DNA of 64,000 nucleotides from Limonium bicolor (lineage: Eukaryota > Streptophyta > Magnoliopsida > Caryophyllales > Plumbaginaceae), in contig CM041776.1 of NCBI GenBank assembly GCA_023374045.1, positions 472,119,375-472,183,374 of the forward strand, written 5' to 3'. Every line of letters starts with the position of its first letter. The stretch's first letter is position 1. A model generated the notes under the pieces. The model was not told where the DNA came from. It saw only the letters and a program-made list of their open reading frames with translations, and did not search any database. This document shows, in pieces, positions 47,752 to 59,751 of this stretch. Position numbers and translations under genes: made by a program.

Positions 47752-48163
47752 GGGAAAATTCATGAGATACCCCTGTTTTCTTTCGTAATTCACAATATAC
47801 CCCTGCGATTTTAGTAATTCAACTTTAAACATGCTTAAATGTTGTCCAAAATTGATGAAACTTTACACGGACGATGCTAAAGTGTTATATTTTTGTCCAA
47901 TATCAAATTTGAAGTTTTTTAAGCTCACATGTGACCTGTGGGACCCAATGAATAGTCACATATTCATTGGGTCCCACGGATCACATGTGAGTTTAAAAAA
48001 CTTCAAATTTGATATTGGACCAAAATATAACACTTTAGCATCGTCCGTATAAAGTTTCATCAATTTTGGACAACATTTAAGCATGTTTAAAGTTGAATTA
48101 CTAAAATCACAGGGGTATATTGTGAATTACAAAAGAAAACAGAGGTATCTCGTGAATTTTCCC
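47752..48163. mobile_element. Mutator-type MITE with ~190-bp inverted repeats and 9-bp TSD
   Basis: Ends GGGAAAATTCATGAGATACC and its complement. The arms pair nearly throughout and meet at a short loop around CAATGAATAGTCACATATTCATTG. A perfect 9-bp duplication TAAATTGTT flanks it (47743-47751, 48164-48172), the size made by Mutator-like transposases. It carries no coding capacity of its own. A relative begins at 63598. Confidence 0.92.
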
Positions 48164-48225
48164 TAAATTGTTTTTTGTATCGTTATCATGGCACTATACT
48201 CCGAGAGTAAACAACAAGTGGGCAC

Positions 48226-48420
48226 TCTAGTTAACCTAGGTTGCTTTACTGAGATTTCATGGTTTTACATTCCTAGGGATGCTAATCTAAAAGCCCATTG
48301 TGTGGCCAACTATACCCGTCGCATGCAATGCACGGGTACATGGAGTTCGGGCACCGTTCCGGACATTGTACGCAATCTTATTATGTAATATAAGGTTCGC
48401 GTTTTTCAAAAAAAAAAAAA
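48226..48420 (+). mobile_element. 5'-truncated LINE fragment (RNase H tail) with poly(A) and 13-bp TSD
   Basis: The frame encodes the end of a LINE RNase H domain (WFYIPRDANLKAHCVANYTRR), a stop, a short 3' UTR and a poly(A) tail to 48420. AACAAGTGGGCAC occurs at 48213-48225 and again at 48421-48433, the duplication expected of target-primed reverse transcription. Confidence 0.88.
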
Positions 48421-48433
48421 AACAAGTGGGCAC

Positions 48434-49278
48434 ACTTCCTAGCTAGGAAGGGCAGGAGAAAAAAATTTCAAGTAGCTGTATCGGGCCTCAGGCTTTTGAC
48501 AATATACTGAAACTTTATTAGAAATGGATGTATGTTGGTTTTTTTTTTAAAAAAAAATCTCAGCACCGTCTCTTCTGCCGGAAGATCAGTTCAGGTCCAT
48601 TCGGAAATATGGTCGTTATAAATGGCTGGCTTGCCAAAAAAAAAAAAAAAGGTTAGAAATGGCAGAGCTCCACGTGTTCCTTAGAGTGCCTAGTAAGCTT
48701 GTAACGGTGCCGTATTACTCGCAACAAGGACAAACGCAAGTAGAGAAGGTCAGCTGATGTGGCGGTAAAATCCGCGAGCTTATTTCTGTTTCCTTTTTCG
48801 ATGTTAGGGTTTTGATTCCAAAAATGCGTTTGGAGATTCAATCAGTATTTGTTTAAGGGAGCACGATCCCTCGGGGATTTCAATCTTCCTCTTATCTATC
48901 GACATGGTACTCTCTCTTCCCGGCTAGTGCTATTCCGTTTATGTAATTTGACATGTCTTGCTATCTTTGATCCCCCTTTTCGGAATGAATACGTCAACAT
49001 CATTAATGATTCTGGTTGCCCTGGTCCCGAAATACTGAGAAAACGAATCGGTGCCTGCTGGTGGAATTCTATACTTTACAGTTACAAGGGGTCCTCTCTC
49101 GAATCTAGGTTCGGGTTTAGGCCTTCCGCCGTTTCCTGTAATCTTAACGGCCTACTATCAGAATTCTGAGGTGATTACTTCAAGATCTCCTCTAATTTGT
49201 TCTCCCTTTTGTTTTGGCCCTTTTCTTGTATATGGCTGTAATTATAAATCTTGCTGCCCAGGCCATTCTGCTGGAATT
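48434..49278 (+). promoter_or_regulatory. Promoter and 5' leader region of the DUF593 gene
   Basis: No coding feature before 49279. It includes poly(A)-like runs near 48541 and 48637 that look like old retroelement tails, and a plant-like leader with GATGTTAGGGTTTTGATT near 48801. A clear TATA box was not identified. Confidence 0.4.
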
Positions 49279-51915
49279 ATGTTGTGCCGACGAATGCATT
49301 CATGGACGTATTTGGGGCTAGTGGGTGCCTTTATTGATTTAGCTGTCGCTTATGTTCTCCTGTGTTGCGCCTCCATCGCTTATTTGCTCTCCAATTTTCT
49401 GAGTTTCTTCGGATTGGGCTTCCCGTGCACTTGCAATGGCCTCTCTGAGTATTCCAGTACTGCTCCCTGCTTGCAGGCGCTCTTAGTCGATTACCCAAGA
49501 GATAAGATCTCTTCAGTTCAGTTTTCTCTCAGAAGCAAGTTTCCTTTTGATACAGCATGGGCTCAAAATGATGATTATGAGCTGCATTTCAAAATACTCA
49601 GTGAGAAAAGATTGGACAATGGGCTTGTTGAATTAGAAGGAGAGGCATCTCGCAGCCGCTTTTCAGTCTCAGATGCCCGGAGATCACCTGCAGCGATGCC
49701 AAATGACTCAGTGGGAAAGCATGAAGTGTTTTCTGGTGCAAACGAGGGTCAAATTGATGTTAAGGGGAAAGGGGCTAGCCCACATAGGCAAAGACCTGGT
49801 ATTAGACGGCGACATAGGAGCAAGGCTGATTTATCAAAGCTCACTTCATATTATTCTTCTGATATTATGAAGCTAGATACAGAACTTGTTGGTCATCCAC
49901 AATATGGCTATAGCAGCAAGGGGAATGATATTACTTCTGAGGACTCTGACCACTCTAATGCTTTTGATTCTCATGGTATCTTTCTTGCTATCCTTTCATT
50001 TCTGTATTTTCATCATTAGCTTTCCTCTGGCGGCTCATGATACTTCGACTTTTCTTGAACTTGTGTCACTGGCTTGTCTGTCTTTTCACCTATGTCTATT
50101 GAGATATCTTTGTCTTTCGTGGACTTGTAATAAATTACTCTTACTTCTATTTCTACATGGTTTGCGGTGTTTTCTCCTTTATCACCTTGAGTATGTGGTT
50201 GATAAATTCTAATCAAAGTGAAGCCCTGATCTGTAGCTGCAATGGCGAAAAATTCTTGGTGTGACTCAGGATCAGAATGTCCTGCCGATGAAAAGAAAGA
50301 TGAAGACAATGATGCAGTATCCTTAGAAAGTGACAGAAGTAATACCACATGCGAACTGCTGGTTGATCCCCATGATGAAAATGCAATCAAAATTTTGTCC
50401 CAAGCTCTTAAAGAAGAGCATGCTACTCAAAATACCCTATGTTCTGAACTGGAGAAGGAAAGAATTGCTGCTGCTACTGCTGCAGACGAGGCCATGGCAA
50501 TGATTTCACGGCTGCAGGAGGAGAAAGCAGCTATTGAGTTAGAAGCTCGACAGTATCAGAGAATATTAGAAGAAAAGTCAGCGTATGATTATGAGGAAAT
50601 GAATATTCTTAAGGAAATTATTGTCAGGAGAGAGTGGGAAAAACACTTCCTGGAGAAGGAAGTAGAATCTTATAAAAAAATGCTTGAAGAAAATGAAGAA
50701 TATCTAGGAGATGCTTGTGACACTACAAATGATTCAACTTTAATTACTCTAATGAGGATCAGCCATCAATTGTTCATCAAGTTTCTGGATCTGGTGGGGA
50801 AAAGGAAAGAATGCTGGACGTGAATGACATTCTGGATTATGCATCCTCATCCTGTGAGAATAATCAGCGGAACTCATCTTTGAGCCAACACAACTTGGAC
50901 TTTCATGATGCGCAAAGCCTGGAGTTTCAGGAAAAAGGAATTGTGGAACAAGTTCAAAAGAACGATAATTTGTACTTAGATAGTGGATCCTTGCTCAAAT
51001 ATGAAGGTCATAGCATATCCAAGATGTCTGGTGGAGATGACGGGGGAGGCTCAAACTTACAGTGTGAGGATACATATCCAAAAGAGCAGCACGTTTATGA
51101 TGTTCATGTTGTTGATGATACAACCTCGTGTGGAACTGCTACTAGTATTGAAATGGATCAAAGGATCAGCAGAAGCAAATCGGAAACCCCTAGTGTCTTG
51201 CTTTCATTGACTAAATCCTGCTCAGACTATAAACTGAAACCTAGACATTCCATCTCTTCTACAATTGATAATGAAAAAGTTAAACTCAACAATGAAGTTG
51301 GATTGCTTAGAGAAAGGCTGAGAAATATTCGTGCGGGGCGTGATAAGCTTCATTTATCCTTGGAGCATCTAGAAAAGGATAAAACTCAGCTTATACTTTT
51401 GGAGGACATAGCAAGTCTGCTTCGCGAGATCAGGCAGCTGAGTGAACCCCAGAAAGCTGCAAGCCGGATTTCCCTGCCCCCTCATCCATCAAAGGTATTG
51501 TTTTGGTGATATCTTTTTGAGTTCTCCAACATATCTTAACTTTTATAAGGCTCAGGCTCCTTTAGTAAAGGGAAGAGAAATAATCTGCGGAAGTGATGGT
51601 TGCTTCATGGTCGGGGCACACAGCTATGGGTCAAATGTTAACACAAGATACTGAAACAGAAACATTTTACCTATACTATGATTCCAAGAACACGGGTATG
51701 GGTCAAATGTTGACGGTGATAAGTATTCATGTAGGTTTTTGGGGTGAAATTCGTATAAAAATAATAGTCTGGTCACGTGTAGGATGAGCGTGCGTGACTG
51801 AATATGAGTGGAAATGTACACTTAAATATTCTCTTCTATGTGCATCCCCCCGCAGGCTACATCAAAGAAGAGGAGGTGCAAAGGTTCATCATCGGGCGTT
51901 TACCTAAGTTCTTGA
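49279..51915 (+). CDS. GTD-binding (DUF593/zein-binding) membrane protein, MYOB-like, three exons
   Basis: Exon 1 is 49279-49975: MLCRRMHSWTY start, a hydrophobic segment at about residues 14-40 that anchors the protein, then a Cys-rich GFPCTCNGL and a basic RRRHRSK stretch. Exon 2 is 50237-51494, joined in phase 1, and contains the GTD-binding coiled coil (ALKEEHATQNTLCSELEKER..., AYDYEEMNILKEIIVRREWEK, 50380-50700) and a second coiled coil near its end. The last exon is most likely 51856-51915 (acceptor CCCCGCAG, basic SKKRRCKG tail); an alternative terminal exon is 51556-51654. One base appears to be missing near 50737, since the frame shifts there and conservation continues. The family binds myosin XI and links it to vesicles. 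An earlier in-frame start at 49051 is judged leader sequence. Confidence 0.85.
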
Positions 51916-52414
51916 GTCAGATATATTCATGCTCTGAACAACTATATGGGTAGCGTTTGGTTGAGGTATATCTGTTAAACTCTGATCTTGTTGGTTATAT
52001 ATAAAAAATCTTCTGATGTTCTCTCTTGTCAACCCAACACTACCGCAGGTCCTTCTATGTAAGGTTTTCCATGTGAACAGTTTTCGTGGCAAGCAATAGT
52101 CTACAATTCCAAGCTTTCAATTAGTATATGATGAATAAGTGATAGTGGTATGTACAGCGAGCACTCTGTCTTTATTTGAGCATTGTCATTATATTGTAGT
52201 ATAATAATGTACATTTGTATATACAAATATCAGGGTCAAGAAAGTGTCGAGTGTCATCCTGTGACCACTTCGTGTTTATGGTCGACATTCAGTTTCTGTA
52301 TTGATTGTTTTATGTTTTTCATAGCGATTGTTGGGTTGGTTCTTTTATCATAGCGATCGTTTTTCCGTTCTTAGAAAACTTGAACCGAGAGGTAGCTACT
52401 CCAAGTCCCATTCT
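51916..52414. other. 3' UTR and spacer of the DUF593 gene
   Basis: No gene recognised. Nothing repeated apart from short TCATAGCGAT copies near 52318 and 52348. Confidence 0.5.
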
Positions 52415-54455
52415 TGTAACGATTCCAAACACGGGCTAGTTTTAAGGCAGTTATACGCTGCGCAATAAAAACAATAGAATAGATGCCAAATGTTTACAAA
52501 GTCTAAATCTGAAATAGAAGCTAGATAGCCAACGCCCGAAGGTTATAAGTACTGAAATGTAGTCAAATACAAATTAAGATAAAGGTATCCAAGTCTTATA
52601 TTCCAAATACACATAATAGTAAAAGAAGAGTAATAAACTCCAAAAACTCAAGACCTTCCAAATGTTAATATTGTTGTGGAAAGGTGTGAGCAACCACAGC
52701 TCAGTAAGCATCAACCATCATCAATGAGGTTGCTAAAAACAGTTGAAAACAGAAGCAGAAGCAGAACAATATATTTATAAAAGCAGTTTTCAAATAAGAC
52801 ACAGAAAGAGTAGATTCACTAAACGGAATGGAACGCACACATTTCCAAATCAGAACATTCAGAATTCACAAAGCAGAGGAGACACTAGCACCACGCATAA
52901 CACTCAGAAAGGGTTGGAGACCTGTGGATCTAACAGATCCCTCGGCAACGCAGAAATGACCAAAAGGCCAAAGGGTCCGTTGTTGACCCCACAAAATAGA
53001 AATAGGTTTGACCCAAGACTCAGATAGACGTCTACAAGGTATACCACGGAATAGCTCGACCCAGCCATTCACGACTCAGAAGTAAAGCGCTAGGTCCCAA
53101 AACAAAGAATTGCAAATCCGAAGCAATTATGTGTGTCGATACGCCCAAAGTACAATTAAATAGGTAGTATAGACTTAGGGGAACATAGCCTCGCAAACGG
53201 AATGCAAAACGAAGCTCAAACGAGCATTTTAGGCAAAATCAGAGGAATGTCCGAACATGTGTCCGAACGTGCAAGTTCGGACACAAGTCGAGACTCAAAA
53301 GAAAACTTAGCCAAATGTCCGAACATGTGTCCGAGCATCAATGTTCAGACACATGCCGAGAGTCAAAACCAAAGCTGTCCGGACATGTGTCTGGACGTTC
53401 AGCGTTCGGACAATTCCGAGAAACCAAGTATGTGGTGGCGTCCGACATGTTGAACTAAAATCAGAGAAAAGCCGAAGGGGGTGTCCGAACATGTGTCCGG
53501 ACATACAAGTTCAGATACATGTCGAGACTTGTAAGCCAGACTCGTCCTCACACCTTGTCCGAACAGAAGGCGCCCAAAATCTCAAAAACAGAAGGCGCCC
53601 AAACGCACTGTCCGAACTTGTAAGTTCGTACAGACTTTTGGACACCGCAGAAATCAGAATGCAGAAGCGACAGAACAGAGACGAAAAACATCGTAAAATC
53701 ACCATTGAATTGTCAATTGCATACCCACACCAAGTTAAAGTAAAATACAGAAGTCCATGGGGTTTTAGCCATTCGAAAACGTAATGAAATCGAGCAACGC
53801 AACACTCAAGAGCACACAAATCAGGAATCCAGAACCATTGCAAACCAATATTTTCCCCCATGGGTGAACTTCCGCATCGAATTGAGTAACCACCTACCTC
53901 GATTGAAGCGTAGAAAACATGGAGATCTGAAGCAGAAGCAGCCTCGAACAGTCCACAAACTCACATGTAGAACAACAACCACTGAATTCCAACAAATTGG
54001 GCATACCAACATCAGAAAACTGAGGAGAAGGAGGACTACACCGAAACCACAAATTTCGAAATCCAAATCTGAGTACGGAAGAGAGACCACACAGCAACAA
54101 AGATTCACAACCCGAAGCAGCAAACGCCAACAACAGAACTCACAAATCACCAATGAGAAGAGCACTTGAGAGAGAGAGAATGGAGAAGAACAGTCGCTCA
54201 ACACTTCGACAAAACTGACACTCTCCACGATTAGGAACTAAGGTGATGATAAATGAAAACCGGAAAGGGAAACAAGGAATCCTTCCTTATTTCAAATAAA
54301 CTAATTACCTTAATTAATTGAAGAGGAAAATACTTCTTGCCCTCGTCTATTGTTAAAATGTCTCACGAGTCCCAACTAATATAATATAGTGTAATCCAAC
54401 TTAGTACTAAATGCAAACCGATTAAAAGTAATGTTACGAAATTCGGGTTATAACA
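52415..54455 (-). repeat. Gypsy LTR on minus strand (2041 bp)
   Basis: Bounded by TGTAACGATTCC at the left and GGGTTATAACA at the right. On the minus strand it starts TGTTATAACCCG after a purine tract AGGGGGAGATGA, so it is the 3' LTR of a minus-strand element whose pol end lies at 54496-54985. Inside, 53240-53650 is a cluster of GTCCGAACATGTGTCCG motifs. Confidence 0.85.
53240..53650. repeat. GTCCGAACATGTGTCCGAAC palindrome-rich cluster in LTR
   Basis: Five or more units pairing GTCCGAACATGTGTCCG with (A/C)AAGTTCGGAC or a close variant, spaced about 60-100 bp. Unrelated in overall sequence to the clusters in the other LTRs but built from the same CCGAAC/GTTCGG halves. Confidence 0.75.
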
Positions 54456-54495
54456 TCATCTCCCCCTAAAAAGGGATTTCGTCCTCGAAAAACAT

Positions 54496-54985
54496 ACCTT
54501 ACTGCTCGAAGAGGGAGAGAAACTTGGCACGCAGCTCATTCTCGAGCTCCCACGTCGATTCAAGCTCTGACTGATCGGACCACTGAACCTTAACCATAGA
54601 CAGGGTCTTACTGCAAAGTCGACGAACATCTCTGGCTAGAATACACACAAGCACTGCCTTATAGCTGAAGACGAAGCTGAAGTCCTCACGAAGCTGAAGC
54701 AGAATATAGTCGATCACATGGGACGGGTCATGCAGATACTTCCTCGGCATCGAGACATGGAACACATTATGAATTGCTGCTAAGGACTATGGTAAAGCTA
54801 ACCGGTAAGCCACCGAGCCAATCCTCTTTAGAATCTCGAATGGACCCACAAACCTCGGACTGAGCTTTCCATGCTTCTCGAATCGAACTACACCTCTGAC
54901 TGGAGACACTCTTAGGTAGACATGATCCCCAACCTCAAACTCAAGCGACTGTCGCATCTGGTCTGCATAACACTTCTGCCTATAT
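54496..54985 (-). pseudogene. Gypsy pol 3' end (integrase C terminus and chromodomain-like tail), truncated
   Basis: Minus strand: FEVGDHVYLRVSP, KLSPRFVGPFEILKRIGSVAYRLALP, then VHNVFHVSMPRKYLHDPSHV and VQWSDQSELESTWELENELRA, ending in a stop at about 54499. The upstream part of pol is missing: similarity stops at about 54985, where a different LTR begins, so the element was cut by insertion or rearrangement. Confidence 0.85.
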
Positions 54986-57751
54986 TGTTTCCAAACCAAT
55001 ACCCAAATCTTGGCTCCAATATCACCCAACACCCCAAATTTAATTTCCTTTTCATTAAGCAACCCATATTTGATGCTTATACTTACTATGTCATTAAACA
55101 ACCTTATAATTCATTTTAAGGTCAATTTTGCCCTTAACTTAATCCAAACATTTCCTAAGTGTCTACCAACTTTTATATTGTGTAAATTCCATCCAAACAA
55201 CTCCTCTAATTCCAGATTTTGGCATATAACATAACTATGTCCTAGCCTATGCTTTTAAGCATATAATATATCAAAAAGCTTATAAATCAAACCTCAACAT
55301 TTGGCTATTACACAAACCATAATATAAACTTAATATAGACCAAAACTTTCCATAAACCAAATTTCTCTCACGGCTTAAGTACAGCCATGGCCCCAAAGTT
55401 TCGGTTATTACCAAAAAGTCACTTAAACTTTATCAAAGTGACATTAAGCTCTTAAATCATCACTTAACTTAACCAAGTGTTATAATATGATTTTATGTTC
55501 ATACTTAGGTCAATATTGACCATTTTTAACCTATAGTTCTCAGCTATGATTTGTTTTTAAGCTAGAACAATCTTGAAACATAAAATGTGCACTAAGGTAG
55601 AATATTAACCTTATGCTCCCAAGCTAGGAATTTTTCCTCTTGCTCTCGGCCCTATTATAGAATAAGGGTATAGGATGAGTCTTTGCACTAATAAAAAGCT
55701 TAATTCATAGCTTATAAGCTATTAGGCTTAGATTAAAGCTTACCTTTGCTTAAGGTATGTTTTTCTCCTTGGATTTCCTTTGATTCTCGACCAACCACCA
55801 AGGGTTTTTGAAATTCCTCTTTGGCCATGATCACAAGAAGAGAATGGAGAAAAAAGTTAGGGTCTTATGACACCATAATATAACCAAAATTGATCTATGG
55901 TTTAAGACACCAAAAATGTGCATTAAGAAGGAGATTTACCTTAAGTCTCAAAAGATGAGTTCTTGACTTTCCAAACTTTCAGCCAACTAAATAAAATATG
56001 TAGGAAGTAAGATTTTGAGTAAAACTATGGATAGAACAAGGTTTAAGCACTTAAAGCCTTATTTTCAAGACTTTGCCTTAGGTAGAACTCCAAGCTACTT
56101 CCGGCCATTCATGGAGTTTGATGAAGAGCACATTTTGTGTAGGAAATAAGTGAAGAAAATGATTTAGAATAAGCTCTCATTTTCAGCCATAAATAAAGTA
56201 AAGGAGGGTTTGAAGCTTAAAGCACATTTTTACCTTGTCTTGGTTGGTCTTAGTTAGGCTCCATTTCCTTTGCTTGGCTGGCGTGATTTTGCCTTCAAAA
56301 TGTGTTGAAATTTCTGTTTTTGTCTAAGGAAAGGCTAGATACATGCTCTCCTTGACTAGTAGATGAAGAAAAGTGGAAGTTTTGAGAGGAAAGGTGTAAG
56401 GAGTTCAAGTCACCATTGTTGAGTGCTTGAAGAACTTCAAGAAAAGATGAAAAAACCAAGGAGGATGGAAGGTATGGTTCTCGGCTGGAACAAGAGAGAG
56501 AGGAGGGAGGACATGAGTTTGACTGTATAAAATGTTTCAAGTGTAAAGTGTCAAATGAGATTGTCATGACTTATTCAAGATATTTGCCTCCAATAAAATA
56601 AAATTTGGTGACTCATGGGGTACTATTCACCCATTGCCGCCCATATGTAGATATTTTAGGGGGGTTTCCATGTCATCTTAGTATTATAATATTAAGGACT
56701 TGAATGTTGTACACATGGATTTATTTCATGTGTTAGGTTGTAACATATGTTACATTTCCCTAAGGTGCATTTCCAAGTGACTATTGCACTTATAAATTAT
56801 TTTGACTATATATTATGTAACATAGTCACCTCTCATGATTTGTGATCTTAAATCATGTATTAATGTATTACATGCTACATTAACTTTAGAAGTTGTTTTC
56901 TCCTTATAAATGTTCCCTCTTTAGTCCACTATTTCATGTGGGGGTTTAGTACCCAATTTGGACTATACATACTTGTTTATGTATGTATGTTTACAGGTTT
57001 TTTGTTTTTTTTATAATTATAGGCTTTCGCCATTTTATTGAAAAATAAAGGATGGGTTGTTGAATGGGCCTCATTAAAACCTCCCTAAGCAAAATCCGAT
57101 GGGAAAAAACTTAGGAAGGGAAAAGGGTACCCCCCCCCCCATCCAATTACACGCCTAGATATCACACTAAACAACCAGCAAGAAACCCAAGCTAACATGT
57201 TCTGTTACAAAGGACAATAATACCAATACATACTATAAATAATCCTTAAGGGACGGTGTATTTAGAAACACCCATGACGAAATAATCAAGTATTTCCACC
57301 AGCACTTGGTCCACCTTCATACTCCTAGCTTGATCTGGATCACAATTTAAACGACACATAATGCTTCACCTATGAAAATAGCATTATTACGATGTAGCCC
57401 AATATAATATATCCCATAGCATAATGAGGACTTCCACACTCGTCCGGCCTTCCCACTGAATTGTTGAGCACACCAGTCCGGGTAGATTTCAACAATCGTA
57501 TCCTTAAAGCTAAAAGACACATTCCACCAGCAAAGAATTCGATTCCAAACCTCCGCTATTTTGTGACACGAGAATAACACATGCTCGACTCTTTCCATAG
57601 CTCTCATACACCAAGGGCTATGTTTACAGGTTATCAAATTCCTTAATGGATAAGGCCAATGCCTTTGTCATTTAGTAACTAACCATTGATTAAACTCTTT
57701 CATTTAATTAATTCCTTATTAATCAAGGTAATTAATGTTTAGGGTATTTCA
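54986..57751 (-). repeat. Partial gypsy LTR on minus strand, containing a LINE insertion
   Basis: The right end GTTTAGGGTATTTCA reads TGAAATACCCTAAAC on the minus strand and follows a PPT (AAGGGTGGGTAGAT), so this is the 3' LTR of the pol fragment at 58130-58953. The expected LTR end (…GTTACA) is absent at the left, where it abuts another element. The interior resembles the leader and A/T-rich parts of the 4.9-kb LTR in style (repeated AAATGTGC and AAGCACATTTT). Confidence 0.7.
57000..57618 (-). mobile_element. 5'-truncated LINE (zf-RVT end) with 14-bp TSD
   Basis: The minus-strand frame 57637-57347 contains the reverse-transcriptase zinc-binding block (MERVEHVLFSCHKIAEVWNRI). It is followed by a 3' UTR and a T-rich start at 57000 that represents the poly(A) tail. 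TATGTTTACAGGTT occurs at 56986-56999 and 57619-57632, a clear target duplication. A C10-12 run lies near 57129. Confidence 0.85.
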
Positions 57752-57929
57752 ATCTACCCACCCTTATTAGACTTCATCATGAAGTCTCGTTTCCTCAAAC
57801 CAAATGGTCCTAGGGAATCAAGTTCCACTAAGTACCCACAATCCAATTCCATTCTAGGGATCAAGTCTCATATCTCAACAATTCAAGATATATCAAATGG
57901 TGCATATCTAGCACAAACATCAACAATAA

Positions 57930-58062
57930 TAACAAAGTGTAACAAAAGTGCACATATCCCATCAAAGTGCAACAAAAGTGCACATATAATCCAAATCCAA
58001 CCAAAGTGCAACAAAAGTACTCATACAATCAACAATAGTGCAACACAAGTGCACATATAATC
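57930..58062. repeat. Short tandem repeat AAGTGCAACAAAAGTGCACATAT
   Basis: Four imperfect copies within the spacer between PPT and pol of the minus-strand element. Confidence 0.75.
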
Positions 58063-58129
58063 CAAAAGCAAAAAGGCTCTACCCCTAAAAATAGGGGTAC
58101 GTCCACGTTCCCCAGACTAGACTATCTAG

Positions 58130-58953
58130 TCGGTAAACAAAGAAGGGTACTTCGCCCTCATCTCATCCTCTAACTCCCAAGTAGCCTCCTCAACCTCGTG
58201 GTTCGACTAAAGGACCTTCACAAGTCTCACCGACTTATGGCGAGTGTCTCTAGTCTTTGTATCAAGGATTCGTTGGGGAGTCTCAATGTATTTCATGACT
58301 CTAATGCTAGCCTCTCGGGCTGTAAAACATGAGAATGATGGGGTATATACTTCTTGAGTTGGGAGGCATGAAAGACATTGTGTACCTTTCCAACTCTGCA
58401 GGCAAGTCTAGCCTGTATGCGACTGGGCCCACCCGCTCCATAATCCTATAAGGCCCTACAAACTTCGGGCTCAACTTGCCCTCTGCCCAAATCTGAATAC
58501 GCCCTTCATAGGCGATATTCACAGAAATACCTGGTCATCCACAGTGAACTCCAGGTCTCGTCGTCTCTTATCAGCGTACGACTTCTGCCTATCCTGGGCA
58601 GCCTTCATGTTCTTCCTACCTGCTCTAGGTACTCGGGTCCCACAATGACGGCTTTGCTCGACTCATCCCAACAAAGTGGCGTACGAAAAAGTCTGCCATA
58701 CAATGCCTGGAAAGGAGACATCTTGATTGAGGCATGATAGCTGTTGTTGTACGAGAACTCGATCAGATGCAATCTATCTATCCAGCTACCCTGAAAGTCC
58801 AAGGCGTATGCCCTAAGCATGTCCTCCAGTGTCTGAATGGTCCTCTCTGACTGACCATCTGTTCGTGGGTGAAACGTTGTGATGAGTTTCAGCTCTGTGC
58901 CAAGCGCTTCCCGTGTAGCTCTTCAATATCTAAACAGGAATCTCGGGCTTACT
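58130..58953 (-). pseudogene. Gypsy pol fragment (integrase core end and chromodomain-like tail)
   Basis: Minus strand: HPRTDGQSERTIQTLEDMLRA, WIDRLHLIEFSYNNSYHASI, FQALYGRLFRTPLCWDESS, GPEYLEQ, then KLSPKFVGPYRIMERVGPVAYRLDLP, VKVL-type and EEATWELE-like end near 58190. It is close to the AlkB-element pol in sequence. Shifts occur at about 58525, 58605 and 58390. It stops abruptly at about 58953 in integrase. Confidence 0.88.
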
Positions 58954-59650
58954 TTTGTTGGAAGATCGACTTGTACATGTCTGCTTAACTACATTACTGT
59001 TTCATAATCCGATCGAGATCTCAATCGTGCGACTTCCATGGTGAATTTTATTCTGCTGCATATATGTAGCTATGTTGGCTCCTTCAAGAGTGAGTTGCAT
59101 GGGGATTGACTATGGATGGGATGAAGAGGAGAGGGGCGCAACTGGCTGGATTGATTGGGACCTTCAGGATTATGGGAATTTGGAGGAAATATCGTGCCAT
59201 GAGGGTGGAAGTTGTGGTGGCAGTGGTTTGCTAAGGGCAGTGGTTTCTGGATCTCAGAGTCAGGTTGGTGTGGTCATATGGTGCTTGGCCACGTGACCAT
59301 GATATTGTTGCCTTTATCAAGTCTACTACACGAGGGACACTTGAATCCCCTTGCCCTTGGTTGTTGTGATTTTAATTATTTGTGCTTATTGTTAGTGTTG
59401 AAGGGATCATGAAATGGCTTGCTATGTTCTCTTACAGTCCTAGCTAGAATAAAGTACTTCATTTATGTCATATCAACTATGTTAGGCAGGCTTATGGCCT
59501 GGATGGTAAACCTTTAAGGCTTCGACGGGTTAGATTAGTTGCAAATACATCATAATTTGTATTCCTCGTGTAGGATTCAGAATTATACTTTGTTTCACTA
59601 TTCGAGCTACCCTACCCACATAAATTATTATTAATAATAGATTACTTGTT
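58954..59650. other. Unrecognised segment
   Basis: A 74-codon open frame (59072-59296, +) begins MLAPSRVSCMGIDYGWDEEE and shows no known family. Base composition is less AT-rich than the flanks, so it could be a remnant of host gene sequence. No other support. Confidence 0.3.
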
Positions 59651-59751
59651 TTTTAAAAAAAGAGTAAATTACTCATAACCCCCTTGAGGATTTAGGATAT
59701 TACAGTTAACCCTCTTGTATTTATCATAATTACTGGTAACCACCTTGAGCT

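Noticed and set aside
49051..49278. Upstream in-frame extension of the DUF593 gene
   Set aside because: Low-complexity residues with no membrane or family pattern; the membrane segment begins just after 49279.
53341..53784. 147-aa plus-strand frame
   Set aside because: Lies in the LTR palindrome cluster; Cys/Val/Arg pattern comes from the repeated GTCCGAACATGTG motif.
57779..58060. Cys/Asn/Lys repeat peptide
   Set aside because: Translation of the AAGTGCAACAAAAGTGCAC short repeat in a retroelement spacer.
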